Source: DASZWJ01 sp963813895 (GTDB lineage Bacteria > Pseudomonadota > Gammaproteobacteria > JAURND01). Taken from it: a stretch of DNA of 64,000 bases. Below are positions 37,963 through 47,002 of the stretch, piece by piece; the first letter of the stretch is position 1, and each line of letters begins with the position of its first letter. The notes beneath the pieces were generated by a model, which saw nothing but the letters and a program-made list of their open reading frames with translations, did no database searches and was not told where the DNA came from. A program made the position numbers and the translations under genes. The DNA is taken from contig CAWFAS010000005.1 in assembly GCA_963813895.1 (NCBI GenBank), positions 186,001-250,000 on the forward strand, read 5' to 3'.

Positions 37963-39756
37963 ATGTCAATACTTATCAATGCACAAAGTCTGCAGAAAAC
38001 CTACGGTACGCAAGCTTTATTTACCCATATTTCTCTAGGAATTTTTGCCGAAGAGCGTATAGGTCTGATAGGACCCAATGGCTCAGGCAAGTCGACGTTA
38101 TTGAAAATATTTGCCGGCTTAGAGACTCCCGATGAAGGTAAAGTTGCGCAAAATTCTCAGGCACATGTGGTCTACTTGCCGCAGGAAGATCAGTTCAACC
38201 AAGCGCACAGCGTGGGAGTAATTTTGGCAGAGGCTTTAGGTAATGGTGTGCCAGAAGGTGAATATCCACATCGTATCTGGGAGGTGACGGGACAGAAACT
38301 ATTTAGTGATCTTACGCAATCGGTCGCAACTTTATCCGGAGGATGGCGTAAGCGACTGGGAATTGTGCGGGCCTTGTTACAAAAACCAGATCTACTGTTG
38401 ATTGATGAGCCGACTAATCATCTGGATTTAGAAGGAATTCTGTGGCTAGAAAGCCTTCTTAAGCAAGCTAATTTTGCCTTCGTGCTGGTTACCCATGATC
38501 GGGCTTTTTTAGAAAACACGGTTAATACTATTATAGAACTCAATAAAATATATCCCGAAGGCTATTTTAAAACCACTGGAAATTACACTAGTTTTTTACA
38601 GCGACGGGATGATTTCGTCACGGCCCAAATTAATAAAGAGCAATCTCTGGCCAATAAATTGCGTCGCGAAGAAGAATGGTTACAAAGAATGCCCAAAGCA
38701 AGAACCACCAAAGCACAGTATCGCATCGATTCAGCTGCACAATTGCAAGAAGAATTGCGTAAAGTGAGCGGGCATAACGCCCAAAATAAAACAACAATAA
38801 TTGATTTTGCTGCATCTGAGCGTAAAACAAAAATCCTAGTAGAAGTTGAACAATTGAACATGAGCCGCGATGGCAAATTACTATTTAATAATCTCAATTT
38901 CAAACTTTCACCTGGCAGTTGTTTGGGTCTGTTAGGAAAAAATGGCAGTGGTAAAAGTACCTTAATCAATTTATTAACAGGAAACCTTCTGCCCGATAAT
39001 GGGACTGTCAAACAGGCTGAGGATTTGCGCATGGTTACCTTTGACCAAAAGCGCGAACAATTAGATCAAAACCAGACATTAATACAGGCCTTATCGCCAA
39101 CGGGTGATTTTGTGCTTTACAAAGATAATAAGATTCATGTAAATGCCTGGGCAAAGCGTTTCTTATTTACCAGCGAGCAATTAAGGCTTCCTGTTTCACG
39201 TCTATCTGGGGGCGAGCAAGCGCGGGTATTAATAGCAAATTTAATGGTGCAGCCAGCGGATATTTTGTTGCTGGATGAGCCAACCAATGATTTAGATATT
39301 GCAACTTTAGAAGTGTTAGAAGATAGCCTGCGTGAATTTTCTGGCGCTATTGTGCTGATAACTCACGATCGTTTTTTATTAGATAGACTGTGTGACAGAT
39401 TGCTCTATTTGGCAGGTAGTGGTGTTACAGAATTTTTTGCTGATTACGCCCAATGGCGTTCGATAATGAACAAAAACGCCGTTGCAGAAAAACCAGCACC
39501 AGTAAATACAGTAGTTAAGCATAATCCGATAAAAAAGCTTAGTTACGATGAACAGCGCGAATTAAGCCGTATTCCCGCGCGGATAGAGAAAGTAGAAGCC
39601 GAAATTGAGAGTTTAGAAGCGCAACTAGAAAGTTCTGCCATTCAGAGCGATGCTGCCAGACTGACGGAGTTATGTGTTGAAATACAAAGTGCCAGGAATA
39701 AGGTGACTCAACTCTACCAGCGCTGGGAGGATTTGGAAAAATTACAACAGAGTTAG
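37963..39756 (+). CDS. uup: ABC-F ATPase Uup
   Basis: 597 residues from ATG 37963 (a longer frame starts at 37927 inside yihY). Two ABC cassettes: Walker A GPNGSGKSTLLKIFAG and signature LSGGWRKRLGIVRALL in the first, GKNGSGKSTLINLL and LSGGEQARVLIANLM in the second, with Walker B LLIDEPTNHLD and LLLDEPTNDLD. The Arg-rich linker RMPKARTTKAQYRID and the C-terminal coiled coil (about 530-595, RIEKVEAEIESLEAQLES) are specific for Uup, which acts on ribosomes or branched DNA. Soluble, with no membrane domain. Confidence 0.93.
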   Translation: MSILINAQSLQKTYGTQALFTHISLGIFAEERIGLIGPNGSGKSTLLKIFAGLETPDEGKVAQNSQAHVVYLPQEDQFNQAHSVGVILAEALGNGVPEGEYPHRIWEVTGQKLFSDLTQSVATLSGGWRKRLGIVRALLQKPDLLLIDEPTNHLDLEGILWLESLLKQANFAFVLVTHDRAFLENTVNTIIELNKIYPEGYFKTTGNYTSFLQRRDDFVTAQINKEQSLANKLRREEEWLQRMPKARTTKAQYRIDSAAQLQEELRKVSGHNAQNKTTIIDFAASERKTKILVEVEQLNMSRDGKLLFNNLNFKLSPGSCLGLLGKNGSGKSTLINLLTGNLLPDNGTVKQAEDLRMVTFDQKREQLDQNQTLIQALSPTGDFVLYKDNKIHVNAWAKRFLFTSEQLRLPVSRLSGGEQARVLIANLMVQPADILLLDEPTNDLDIATLEVLEDSLREFSGAIVLITHDRFLLDRLCDRLLYLAGSGVTEFFADYAQWRSIMNKNAVAEKPAPVNTVVKHNPIKKLSYDEQRELSRIPARIEKVEAEIESLEAQLESSAIQSDAARLTELCVEIQSARNKVTQLYQRWEDLEKLQQS

Positions 39757-39789
39757 TTGCAAATTATTCTTCTCGCTCACTGTAAAAGT

Positions 39790-39880
39790 GCTGCTGGCTT
39801 TTTACCCGCCTTCTTGGTCCTTCGTCCATAAAGAAAGAACTGAAGCTCTCCATTTCTTATAGACCAAGATTTTGGGTCCT
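39790..39880 (-). ncRNA. Candidate GGA-rich small RNA (third, weakest member)
   Basis: On the minus strand, 40-60 bp after an ATGGACTACA box, the sequence carries several GGA motifs (ATAGGACCC, AATGGAGAGC, TATGGACGAAGGACC). A 7 bp pairing CTTGGTC/GACCAAG encloses two of them. The same box and spacing precede the hairpin regions near 44940 and 49610. CsrA/RsmA-binding RNAs have repeated GGA, but here the hairpins are not clean, so this is a weak call. Confidence 0.22.
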
Positions 39881-39920
39881 ATTGAGCAAATGCATTAAAA
39901 CATGATCGCTAGATCAAAAA

Positions 39921-39930
39921 TGTAGTCCAT
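39921..39930 (-). promoter_or_regulatory. ATGGACTACA upstream box, copy 3
   Basis: The minus strand reads TATGGACTACATTTTT followed 15-20 bp later by ATGTTTTAATG, the same two blocks as the copy at 49553. The whole 39757-40331 gap otherwise has no ORF and no known repeat. Confidence 0.35.
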
Positions 39931-40331
39931 AGGCCATACGTTACCTAAAAAATTTCGCAAAAAACTAAGCGCTTATGAGAACAAATGGTGTAAAAGTAGG
40001 TCGCAAATATTTTAGCCGCCAACTAAACATTACTGGTAAGTCTTAAGTTTCAATTACATGCAGTTTTAAAAGTGTTGAATAAATTAAACTATTTATACCA
40101 TAATTCTAAAGAATTCCTTTTTATAGTGAAGTTTTGATTTTATTCGCGTCTAAATGAATCCAAAACTTATTCCATGCAAAAGAGGGATCCTATTTAAGAA
40201 TTTTTCAATTCATGGCTTTAATTAATAACTGAACCTCGCTATCAAAATGTATAAATTTATTTTCTCTAAGGCTCTGTAAAACAAATCCCTAAAATAGAAG
40301 ATGCTAGCGAAAATACTTCTGGAGACAAGAT

Positions 40332-41211
40332 ATGACAACCGAACAAAAAGCAGAATTGAAAGGTAAAACCTCAAGTCAACTGGGGAGTTCATTCGAACAA
40401 TTTAAGAAAATGATTGACGCAAACTACAATCTAGGTAGCATGGAAAAACCTAAAGAGCTACTGGATTATTTGCCAGAGGTAAATAATAGCAACATAAAGG
40501 AAGCTTTAGCATGCTTCTCTCACATAGCAAGCCATAACAATAGTTACGTTGCTGCATCATTGCGCTATAGCTGCTCTGAAAAAAGAGATGTTTTTACATT
40601 AAGTCCTGAAGAAAAAGAAAGTTTGCACGCAAAAGATGATTCTTTTCTTTCATCCTTAATCAACCCCCAAAAAAATATAGTTTTTAATTTTATTCATTAT
40701 TATTTGCATGCTGAAGGCGTACCTAAGAAATTTATCCAATTTTTAAGCGACAAATTTTCTAAAGAAAGATACGAAGCCGTTGCCACTTGCTGAAAGACAA
40801 GGAACAATATAAGCAGATGTTCTATGAAATAATTGCTAATGTTAAATCAAGAACTGATGTACACCATAAAGATTATGAAGATTTTCATAATTATTACCGG
40901 AGTAAGATTGAGAATGCAGGAACCTCAAATGCATTGTACGAAATAAGAAACTTAATCGAAGATGCTCGTGTTTTCTTGTTTTTCCTACGGATCAGGAGCT
41001 CCGGGATGAATTACTGGCAAAAATTACAGATCGGGAGGCCAAATTTAAAAAAAGAGATCCAATGCCTTCTGTCAGTCATAATCCATCCGCCAAGTGGACT
41101 CCAAACCCACGCAAACAAGAAGAGTCGAAAATAGAACAAGGGCAAAGTGAGGCAGAAACTGATAGTCTTAGAAAGCGACGTTCATTCGGTGCCATGATCT
41201 TTGATGAGTAA
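40332..41211 (+). pseudogene. Frameshifted hypothetical gene (about 293 residues)
   Basis: ATG 40332 has 'ctggagacaagat' upstream. The first frame runs 153 residues and stops at 40793. A one-base change there would continue into LLKDKEQYKQMFYEIIANVK in the next frame, which remains open to about 40980. A second shift in a T-run (near 40985) leads to a charged C terminus ending RKRRSFGAMIFDE at 41211. The protein is helical, Lys/Glu-rich and without a recognised domain. Two compensating breaks suggest a recently decayed gene, possibly effector-like by composition only. Confidence 0.6.
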
Positions 41212-41256
41212 TGCTCAGCGATAGATTAACGCTAAATTACTCTCTGTTACCCAAGC

Positions 41257-41778
41257 TTAAAGTACAGAATGGATCACAGTAGTCACCACTCCCCAAATAT
41301 GCACGTTATTTTCTTCTGAAACCTCAATGGGTGCATAATTTTCGTTCTCGGGCATGAGATAAACTTTGCCTGCTTTAGTTTTTTTCAAACGTTTAACAGT
41401 TAACATACCATCTATAGCGGCGATCACAACTTTATTATCAGCCACTTCAAGCTTGCGATCGACGATCAACAAATCTTTGTCATGAATGCCAATATTGACC
41501 ATAGAGTCGCCTGACACCCGCACCAGAAACGTACTGGTGGGATGCTTTATCAGCAGATCATTTAGACTAATTCTTACATCCATATCATCATCAGCTGGTG
41601 AGGGAAATCCTGCTGCCACTTTAGAACTATATAAAGGAAGTTTATAGCCCCTTTGTTCTACGAACTGCGTAACAGAGTGAATCATACTTTCAGGTATACG
41701 TAATGGTTTCGTCTTTTCTTTATAGCGCCCCTGCCCTGTAGGCCGCCCCGCGCCAATACGAGCCCCGCCTCGCCCCAT
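41257..41778 (-). CDS. umuD: UmuD/LexA-like S24 self-cleaving protein with GARxGAGRP N terminus
   Basis: 173 residues from ATG 41778, with 'caggtgatgct' upstream. The N-terminal 30 residues are basic (GRGGARIGAGRPTGQGRYKE), as in some prophage or plasmid-borne S24 proteins. Then come the cleavage site VAAGFPSPADD (Ala-Gly), the catalytic Ser in RVSGDSMVNIGI and the catalytic Lys in DGMLTVKRLKK. There is no helix-turn-helix, so it is UmuD-like rather than a repressor. No umuC is adjacent in this window. Divergent from an XRE gene. Confidence 0.85.
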   Translation of the reverse strand: MGRGGARIGAGRPTGQGRYKEKTKPLRIPESMIHSVTQFVEQRGYKLPLYSSKVAAGFPSPADDDMDVRISLNDLLIKHPTSTFLVRVSGDSMVNIGIHDKDLLIVDRKLEVADNKVVIAAIDGMLTVKRLKKTKAGKVYLMPENENYAPIEVSEENNVHIWGVVTTVIHSVL

Positions 41779-41900
41779 AGCATCACCTGATTTTAAGGAT
41801 AGTAGCAATTTATTTGAATATTGTGCATAATTCAAAGAGAATATCAAAATGGACAGTTTACCTATCCCGCCACAAAAATCCATTGGGGCTAGGAGTAATA

Positions 41901-42164
41901 ATGGAGTTTATTACGGAAACTATTAATATGCTAGGTCAAATACAACTCAGAAAAGAAATCGCCAGTCGTCTAAGACAAGCCCGTGAAAATGCGGGTTACA
42001 TGTCCGCTGAAAATTTCTGCGAAACAAATGGATTTTCAGCCAAGGATTATCTGCGTCATGAAAATGGGAATCGACCCATCAAAGCCTCTCAGGCTATTTC
42101 ATACTGCAGGTTATTAAGGATTTCACTGCATTGGCTGATGATAGGTGGAATTCATGCAGCATAA
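41901..42164 (+). CDS. XRE-family helix-turn-helix protein
   Basis: 87 residues from ATG 41901, with 'aggagtaata' as the ribosome site. HTH region: LRKEIASRLRQARENAGYMS then AENFCETNGFSAKDYLRHEN, ending in the typical CRLLRISLHWLMIGG. Single-domain proteins of this kind are repressors in prophages or mobile regions, or regulate neighbours. It is divergent from the UmuD-like gene with a 122 bp gap; mutual regulation is plausible but unproven. Confidence 0.75.
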   Translation: MEFITETINMLGQIQLRKEIASRLRQARENAGYMSAENFCETNGFSAKDYLRHENGNRPIKASQAISYCRLLRISLHWLMIGGIHAA

Positions 42165-42564
42165 AAATTAATAAAGCAAAACGCAGTGTTAATTGCGATG
42201 CAATCCTTACGTGATATTTATTTGTAAATAATTTTATGGAGGTTTTATTACATTTAAAAATTATTTAAAAGTTTGCAGAAAAAATAAAATTGCTTCTAGT
42301 GCTGATACAAAATCTGACTAGAAAAACCTTGGTCTTTGATTTATTTTTTAATAAAATAATTAAGGTTTAGAGTTTGCTTTATTATTAAATTTAACGATTT
42401 CTTATGCTGCCTTATTCAATAATAAAATACTTATTCTGAGTGATGTGATCAATCAAAGGTAATATGAAATTGCTCCAGCCAAGTTAGTAAAAAAAGAATC
42501 CGAAGTGCTGTGCTAGGACATTGCTGCAACTTTGTGGTTGAAACCAAAGTCCATCTAGCACTAG
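42165..42564. other. Non-coding AT-rich gap
   Basis: About 400 bp of very AT-rich sequence. A short inverted pair TTCTAGT/ACTAGAA (about 42294-42324) is the only structure seen. No ORF with a ribosome site. Confidence 0.3.
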
Positions 42565-43824
42565 TTATGGGGGTCCAAAACGCGATTGGTCTGGAGTTCC
42601 TGTCTGGGAATTATTTTCTCTTGAATCTTGGGGATTTGTTGAATCTAAATCAGCTGCGCCTTTTGATAAAGAAGAATTGCCATAAAATGAAATTGATTTA
42701 GAGGGAGCTGATGCTTTATATGGCCTAAAGCCATTAGATAATGTTAACTGCGCGATTAGTCTTTGTTGCATTGGAGGCTTGGCCACTAAAGTTACCATAT
42801 ATTGACCATTCGTCTGCGTGATTAAGATATCAGCTTTTAACTTAGTCTCTCTTAGCATGTTTTGTAACAGTCCTTTTAGCTTTTCAGCTTTATTTGATGA
42901 ATCCAAAATTGTCATGATTCCGTCAAAATCAGGTTGTTTTACTTGCCATGCTGGCTGCGTAAAATGACTTAGCAAGTCAGCCAATATAAATTGATCAAAT
43001 GAATTTTTTTTGTAAACTTTATCTTCGCCGATATATCCGTGAATTATCCCATGAAGATCTCCAGGCAGATTGACGTCAATCAACTCTTTTTCTAAATCTT
43101 TTTTTGTTAGTTCTGATTTCCATTTGTTCACTTCTTTAAGGTTACGTTCTAAAAAGTATTCTTTCATTTGATTAAATTTTTTCTGCGAACGAACGTAAAG
43201 GTTGCCTGCGTGTCCAAATTCTAATAATTTAATTGTCGTATTAAACGTTAACGTTAGCAATAATAGGTCGAAACATGATTTTTTATCACACAAACTAGTG
43301 AAACAATCAAAATGTAATTCTTCTAGTCGCGAATTTTCGGCATTTAACAAATTAATCAAAGTCTCAAATTTAAAAGGATTATGGTTTAAAATTAATTTTT
43401 TTAAATTGCCCATTGATTCAATAGGCTCTATGGGGAGGTTGTTCAGTACATTCGTTTGGAGATTCAATGCTTCGAGTGTTGTATTGTTATGAAATGCGTT
43501 CAATATCGCCTCACAACCAACGTCATATATTTGATTAAATCCTAGATTAAGTTCCTTCAAGTTTGTATTTCCCTTTAAAGCATTCGATAATGCCATCGCC
43601 GCCTCTGTATCAATTCCGCAACTCTCCAGATTGAGTCTGGTCACATTTTCTAAAAGCTGGGGAATTGTTTGCATTGCTTTTTTATCGTTGTCTCTTTTTT
43701 TAAGCCTATAGACTAGTAGCTTTATTTGCTGGGAAGATAATTCAACTTCACCTTGAGCCTTGTTGCCTTTTTCATGCAATGGCATTTGAATAGTTTTTTT
43801 ATCATGCTCATTCCACACCATCAT
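42565..43824 (-). CDS. Leucine-rich-repeat protein, candidate effector
   Basis: 419 residues from ATG 43824, placed because 'ctggagg' lies nine bases upstream; longer frames start at 43833 and 43875. Residues about 60-190 hold RI-type (NLR-like) leucine-rich repeats: VTRLNLESCGIDTEAAMALS, NLKELNLGFNQIYDVGCEAI, TLEALNLQTNVL and NLKKLILNHNPF. The rest is Lys-rich and helical, and the C terminus is Ser/Asn/Gln-rich (ADLDSTNPQDSRENNSQTGT). There is no signal peptide. LRR proteins of this class in Legionellales are often type IV substrates; that is inference. Confidence 0.78.
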   Translation of the reverse strand: MMVWNEHDKKTIQMPLHEKGNKAQGEVELSSQQIKLLVYRLKKRDNDKKAMQTIPQLLENVTRLNLESCGIDTEAAMALSNALKGNTNLKELNLGFNQIYDVGCEAILNAFHNNTTLEALNLQTNVLNNLPIEPIESMGNLKKLILNHNPFKFETLINLLNAENSRLEELHFDCFTSLCDKKSCFDLLLLTLTFNTTIKLLEFGHAGNLYVRSQKKFNQMKEYFLERNLKEVNKWKSELTKKDLEKELIDVNLPGDLHGIIHGYIGEDKVYKKNSFDQFILADLLSHFTQPAWQVKQPDFDGIMTILDSSNKAEKLKGLLQNMLRETKLKADILITQTNGQYMVTLVAKPPMQQRLIAQLTLSNGFRPYKASAPSKSISFYGNSSLSKGAADLDSTNPQDSRENNSQTGTPDQSRFGPP

Positions 43825-43985
43825 CTCACTCATCCTCCAGTCTTTTAAATTTAAAATTAATCCCATTGATGGCATCCTATCAAATAATGAGTTAACTGGT
43901 AATGATTTTTCAGATAATTTAGGAATTTAAAGAATTGATTAGCATTTTGTTAGCAGTGGTGGGTGCATGTTTGGCTATGAGGTAA

Positions 43986-44099
43986 GGCCGGTGGATGAGG
44001 TGGGGACTCCTCGGGCCGTCGGTTTCATGGACGAAACCGTCGAGCGTACATGGACGTATTCACAGCGTGTCCGAGGAGTCCCCACCTCATCCACCGGCC
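43986..44099. repeat. Palindrome with 29 bp perfect arms and structured loop
   Basis: Arms GGCCGGTGGATGAGGTGGGG.. (43986-44014) and complement (44071-44099). The 56 nt loop has its own hairpin CGGTTTC/GAAACCG and the string 'gtacatggacgtattcacag'. GC-rich in an AT-rich gap between the LRR and GNAT genes. No second copy was noticed in this window. Confidence 0.8.
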
Positions 44100-44157
44100 G
44101 TTTATGGGCATAAAACTCTTGCCGTGTAAACCGAAACATTTACAACTCTCTAACATC

Positions 44158-44745
44158 CTATTCAATAGTAAAATACTTATTGCGAGTGATGCGATATAAA
44201 ACGTGGTGAGAAAGGATATTGCCTATAGCGATATTAGGATGATTGAAGTCATCGCCTGCATTATGCTCAAGACCTATTTTTTCCATAACGCCTCTTGACC
44301 TCATATTGAGTTTGGCGGTAAAAGAAATAATCTCATTGAGTGTCAATTGTTCAAAAGCATAATTCAGCACTGCCTTAGCTGCTTCAGTGGCATACCCTTT
44401 TCCCCAATACCCCTGCGCTAATCGCCAGCCAATTTCGACGATCGGATCACCGCGAGGGATAAAATGCGGAATTTCAAATTCAACTTTCCCTAGCCCCACA
44501 AAACCGATAAATTCTCCCGTTTCTTTAAGCTCTGCGGCATAAGGGGCGTAGCCGCACTCCTCATATTGACTTATGAAACGGTTTATCAATTGTTCCGTGG
44601 CAACCAAATCCGGAATATAGGGAAAATATTCCATCACTTGAGGGTCTGAACTAATTAACGCCATGTCTGGGATATCTTCAGCAACCCAGGTTCGTAAAAA
44701 TAAGCGCGGGGTGGTTAAAATGATTTCAGGCTTTTGGCATTTCAC
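44158..44745 (-). CDS. GNAT acetyltransferase, RimJ/RimL type
   Basis: 195 residues. Starts with the typical TPRLFLRTWVAEDIPDMALI (TxRLxLRxxxxxD), has acetyl-CoA contacts in VEIGWRLAQGYWGKGYATEA, and the C-terminal block LNMRSRGVMEKIGLEH (N-x-x-S-x-x-V-M-E-K-x-G). Family members acetylate ribosomal proteins or small amines; the substrate here is unknown. Single gene. Confidence 0.88.
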   Translation of the reverse strand: MKCQKPEIILTTPRLFLRTWVAEDIPDMALISSDPQVMEYFPYIPDLVATEQLINRFISQYEECGYAPYAAELKETGEFIGFVGLGKVEFEIPHFIPRGDPIVEIGWRLAQGYWGKGYATEAAKAVLNYAFEQLTLNEIISFTAKLNMRSRGVMEKIGLEHNAGDDFNHPNIAIGNILSHHVLYRITRNKYFTIE

Positions 44746-44882
44746 GAGAATTACCTATCAATGATGGATAAAAGTTTATAATTAACAGTATTTTAAACAA
44801 AATTGTGACTTTTTTGCATTTATTAAAATTCACTCCAATTTTTTATTGGCAAATTTGGGCCATAAAGTCATCTGAATAGCTA

Positions 44883-44892
44883 ATGGACTACA
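44883..44892 (+). promoter_or_regulatory. ATGGACTACA upstream box, copy 1
   Basis: taATGGACTACATTTTTT then CAAC, followed at +27 by AATATGGTTAAATG. The same order and spacing appear at 49553. It lies 58 bp upstream of the candidate RNA hairpins at 44941. Confidence 0.4.
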
Positions 44893-44937
44893 TTTTTTCA
44901 ACATTAAATATGGTTAAATGACAACATTAAAAAGGGT

Positions 44938-44990
44938 AATGGAAATCTGCATAGCAGATTTAACTCTTCAAGGAATGAAGAGTTAAGGAT
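44938..44990 (+). ncRNA. Candidate CsrA/RsmA-binding small RNA, copy 1
   Basis: Two hairpins in tandem: AAATCTGC/GCAGATTT (44943-44961) preceded by ATGG, and AACTCTTCA-AGGAA-TGAAGAGTT (44962-44984), a perfect 9 bp stem with AGGA in the loop, followed by AAGGAT. A GGA exposed in a hairpin loop is the binding determinant of CsrA/RsmA. A related pair of hairpins occurs at 49612-49655. Ends are not defined; no terminator seen. Confidence 0.38.
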
Positions 44991-45049
44991 AGAGGCGGCT
45001 AAATGTTACGACCCTAAGCAAATCTAACTAAACTTATGAGTTTTGGATT

Positions 45050-45193
45050 ATGTTCACTGATTTACCTCAAACTGTCCAGCAGCAAGTGCTTTGTTTCCTT
45101 GAAGTAGATAATTTTAAGGCAGCTAAGGCCTTGCATGATCAATATTTTCTAAATCTAAATGAAATGCAAGACGATGATTTTATAACAGCATGA
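45050..45193 (+). CDS. 47-residue ORF, F-box-like remnant
   Basis: Short ORF 'MFTDLPQTVQQQVLCFLEVD' then NFKAAKALHDQYF. The spacing LP-x7-L-x-FL-x5-FKAAKALHDQYF resembles the start of an F-box (LPxELxxxIxxFLxxxDLxxxxxV). It ends 25-30 codons after that motif, so if genuine it is a truncated remnant or a very small protein. The ribosome site is poor ('gagttttggatt'). Low-confidence reading. Confidence 0.3.
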   Translation: MFTDLPQTVQQQVLCFLEVDNFKAAKALHDQYFLNLNEMQDDDFITA

Positions 45194-45434
45194 TCTAAAT
45201 CTTAATCAATTGTTTGGAATTTATTTAAAATAATATTTATTATTAACAAATGCTTCTTTGATTAAAATTCCATTGCTTAGGCAAATCACATGCCTCAATG
45301 GCAGACCATCCTTTAATTCTGACAACAAAAAATTCAAGATCAGGAGGAAAGTTTCACCGATAATGCTTCGGCCTCCACGATAATCGGTGCTTGAAAAAAT
45401 AACTCTGCCGTCAATACCTGCAGCAAGATTGCTA

Positions 45435-46967
45435 CTAGTCAACCAATGCATCATATCGTTTAAAAAATTTCTTAAACCAACTGCTTTGACCCAGCCTCAA
45501 ATTGGTAAGTCTCTTAAGTAGAAGTCTTTCGAAATATTTAAGCTTTACCTTTCTTTTAGCAATATTGGATTCCATGTCATCCAGCCAAGGCTGAAGGCTG
45601 TCCGCCAATTGTAAAGATTGCAGATTAATAATGTGTTGATGATGGAATAATTTTGCGATAAAGCTAAAGCTCCATTGGCCTGGGTGGTTTGCTAACACTC
45701 CCTGAACAAGATTATGGTATCTGACCGGATAAGAACTTTTCCTAATCAACATCGGGCTGAGTTTTCTGACCGTTAATATTTTTTTATGTAACACTTCATA
45801 TAAAAAAACCAAAAACCCTAAATAAATATTTTCAGGTGGCACCACACTGTTAGGAGTTTTTTGAATAGCAGCATAATCAAGCAAAATGGCTTTACCGTTT
45901 TCTGAAAGTAAAATATTGCAGGCGCGCAGGTCATTATGATAAAGACCAGCAGCCTCAAGCCTAGTTAGTTGATCCAGAATATTTTCGATAACTGCATCAG
46001 GATTATATTCAAGATTATTTGTGATTGCAGCACTGAGGGTAATTCCTGGTATTTTTTCCCGTAATATCCAGCCGCCATGTTCAGCCAATTTATAATCCAT
46101 GAGGCGGGGAAAGATATCAATTAAAGCTGAATTATGATTGAGAAATGCAATTTCAGCTTCAAGTTTACCCTGATTGGTTTTACTTTGAGGTCCAACAAAG
46201 CGGTAGTATTTTAGAGTTTTATCATGGGTCATATAGTTGCGGTACATGCCTTCATGCCCTTTAAGGTCATTGATATGACTGCTATCAACAAAAGTGTCAA
46301 AGGCTTGTAATTCTTCGTTTACATACCAATAATGATTGCTGCAAAAATAAATGGGGCGTTTCACTTTTGATAAGCGTGTACTGTGCTCAGATAATTTTTC
46401 CAGGAATGCAAATTTATCTAATAACCCACGTGGATCCTCCGGTAGAGAAACTGCCCAATCCATAGGCTCTTCTTTTACGGCGGTTTCAAAGAGGCAAACC
46501 TTAGCTTTTTTTGACAATTCACCGATATATTGACGTGTGAATTTAAATCCTAACCGATGACATACATGATGGAAGATGCTAAATCCAATCAACAGATCAA
46601 AGTCGTTGACTGGCAATGACTCTATACCCGTAATTAAATCATCATTGACAAAAGTTGCCTTCAGGGATAAAACTTTTGCTAATTCCCTGCACAAGGCGAT
46701 ATTTTCAGGTTTCCAATCTACCCCAAATACCTCATCACCTGCACTTGCCAAATTAAAACAGAAAAACCCCTGTGCGCAGCCAATATCTAATATGCGTAAT
46801 GGTCGTCCCAGCTCAGCACGTAATTTGTCGGCTACGGCCTGCACCACTTGCCAGCGATCATAGGTATGGCGGGTAGTGTTGTCATTAAATTCGTTAAAAC
46901 CATAAATAGGCTGGTAAACTTCGGGGAGATTGCCGATAAGATATTTAATTTGAGAGTTTGGTTCCAT
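45435..46967 (-). CDS. Methyltransferase-kinase fusion, WbdD-like
   Basis: 510 residues, no signal peptide. N-terminal SAM methyltransferase (about 35-210): motif I ILDIGCAQGFFCFNL, then FDLLIGFSIFHHVC. C-terminal protein-kinase-like domain (about 250-460): catalytic loop LYHNDLRACNILL (about 340; Asp and Asn present) and metal-binding ILLDYAAI in place of DFG (about 362). The order methyltransferase then kinase matches WbdD, which phosphorylates and methylates the end of O-antigen chains. No glycosyltransferases or ABC exporter are adjacent, so the substrate may differ. Overlaps a doubtful 77-codon frame downstream. Confidence 0.72.
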   Translation of the reverse strand: MEPNSQIKYLIGNLPEVYQPIYGFNEFNDNTTRHTYDRWQVVQAVADKLRAELGRPLRILDIGCAQGFFCFNLASAGDEVFGVDWKPENIALCRELAKVLSLKATFVNDDLITGIESLPVNDFDLLIGFSIFHHVCHRLGFKFTRQYIGELSKKAKVCLFETAVKEEPMDWAVSLPEDPRGLLDKFAFLEKLSEHSTRLSKVKRPIYFCSNHYWYVNEELQAFDTFVDSSHINDLKGHEGMYRNYMTHDKTLKYYRFVGPQSKTNQGKLEAEIAFLNHNSALIDIFPRLMDYKLAEHGGWILREKIPGITLSAAITNNLEYNPDAVIENILDQLTRLEAAGLYHNDLRACNILLSENGKAILLDYAAIQKTPNSVVPPENIYLGFLVFLYEVLHKKILTVRKLSPMLIRKSSYPVRYHNLVQGVLANHPGQWSFSFIAKLFHHQHIINLQSLQLADSLQPWLDDMESNIAKRKVKLKYFERLLLKRLTNLRLGQSSWFKKFFKRYDALVD

Positions 46968-47002
46968 GAGGATAATTCCTTATTAAGAAAATTTCAGCTA
47001 TA

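Noticed and set aside
41257..42164. Prophage
   Set aside because: The UmuD-like and XRE genes suggest it, but no structural, integrase or packaging genes are in the window.
45221..45454. 77-codon minus-strand ORF overlapping the end of the methyltransferase-kinase gene
   Set aside because: Weak ribosome site, no recognisable features; coding status too doubtful to list.
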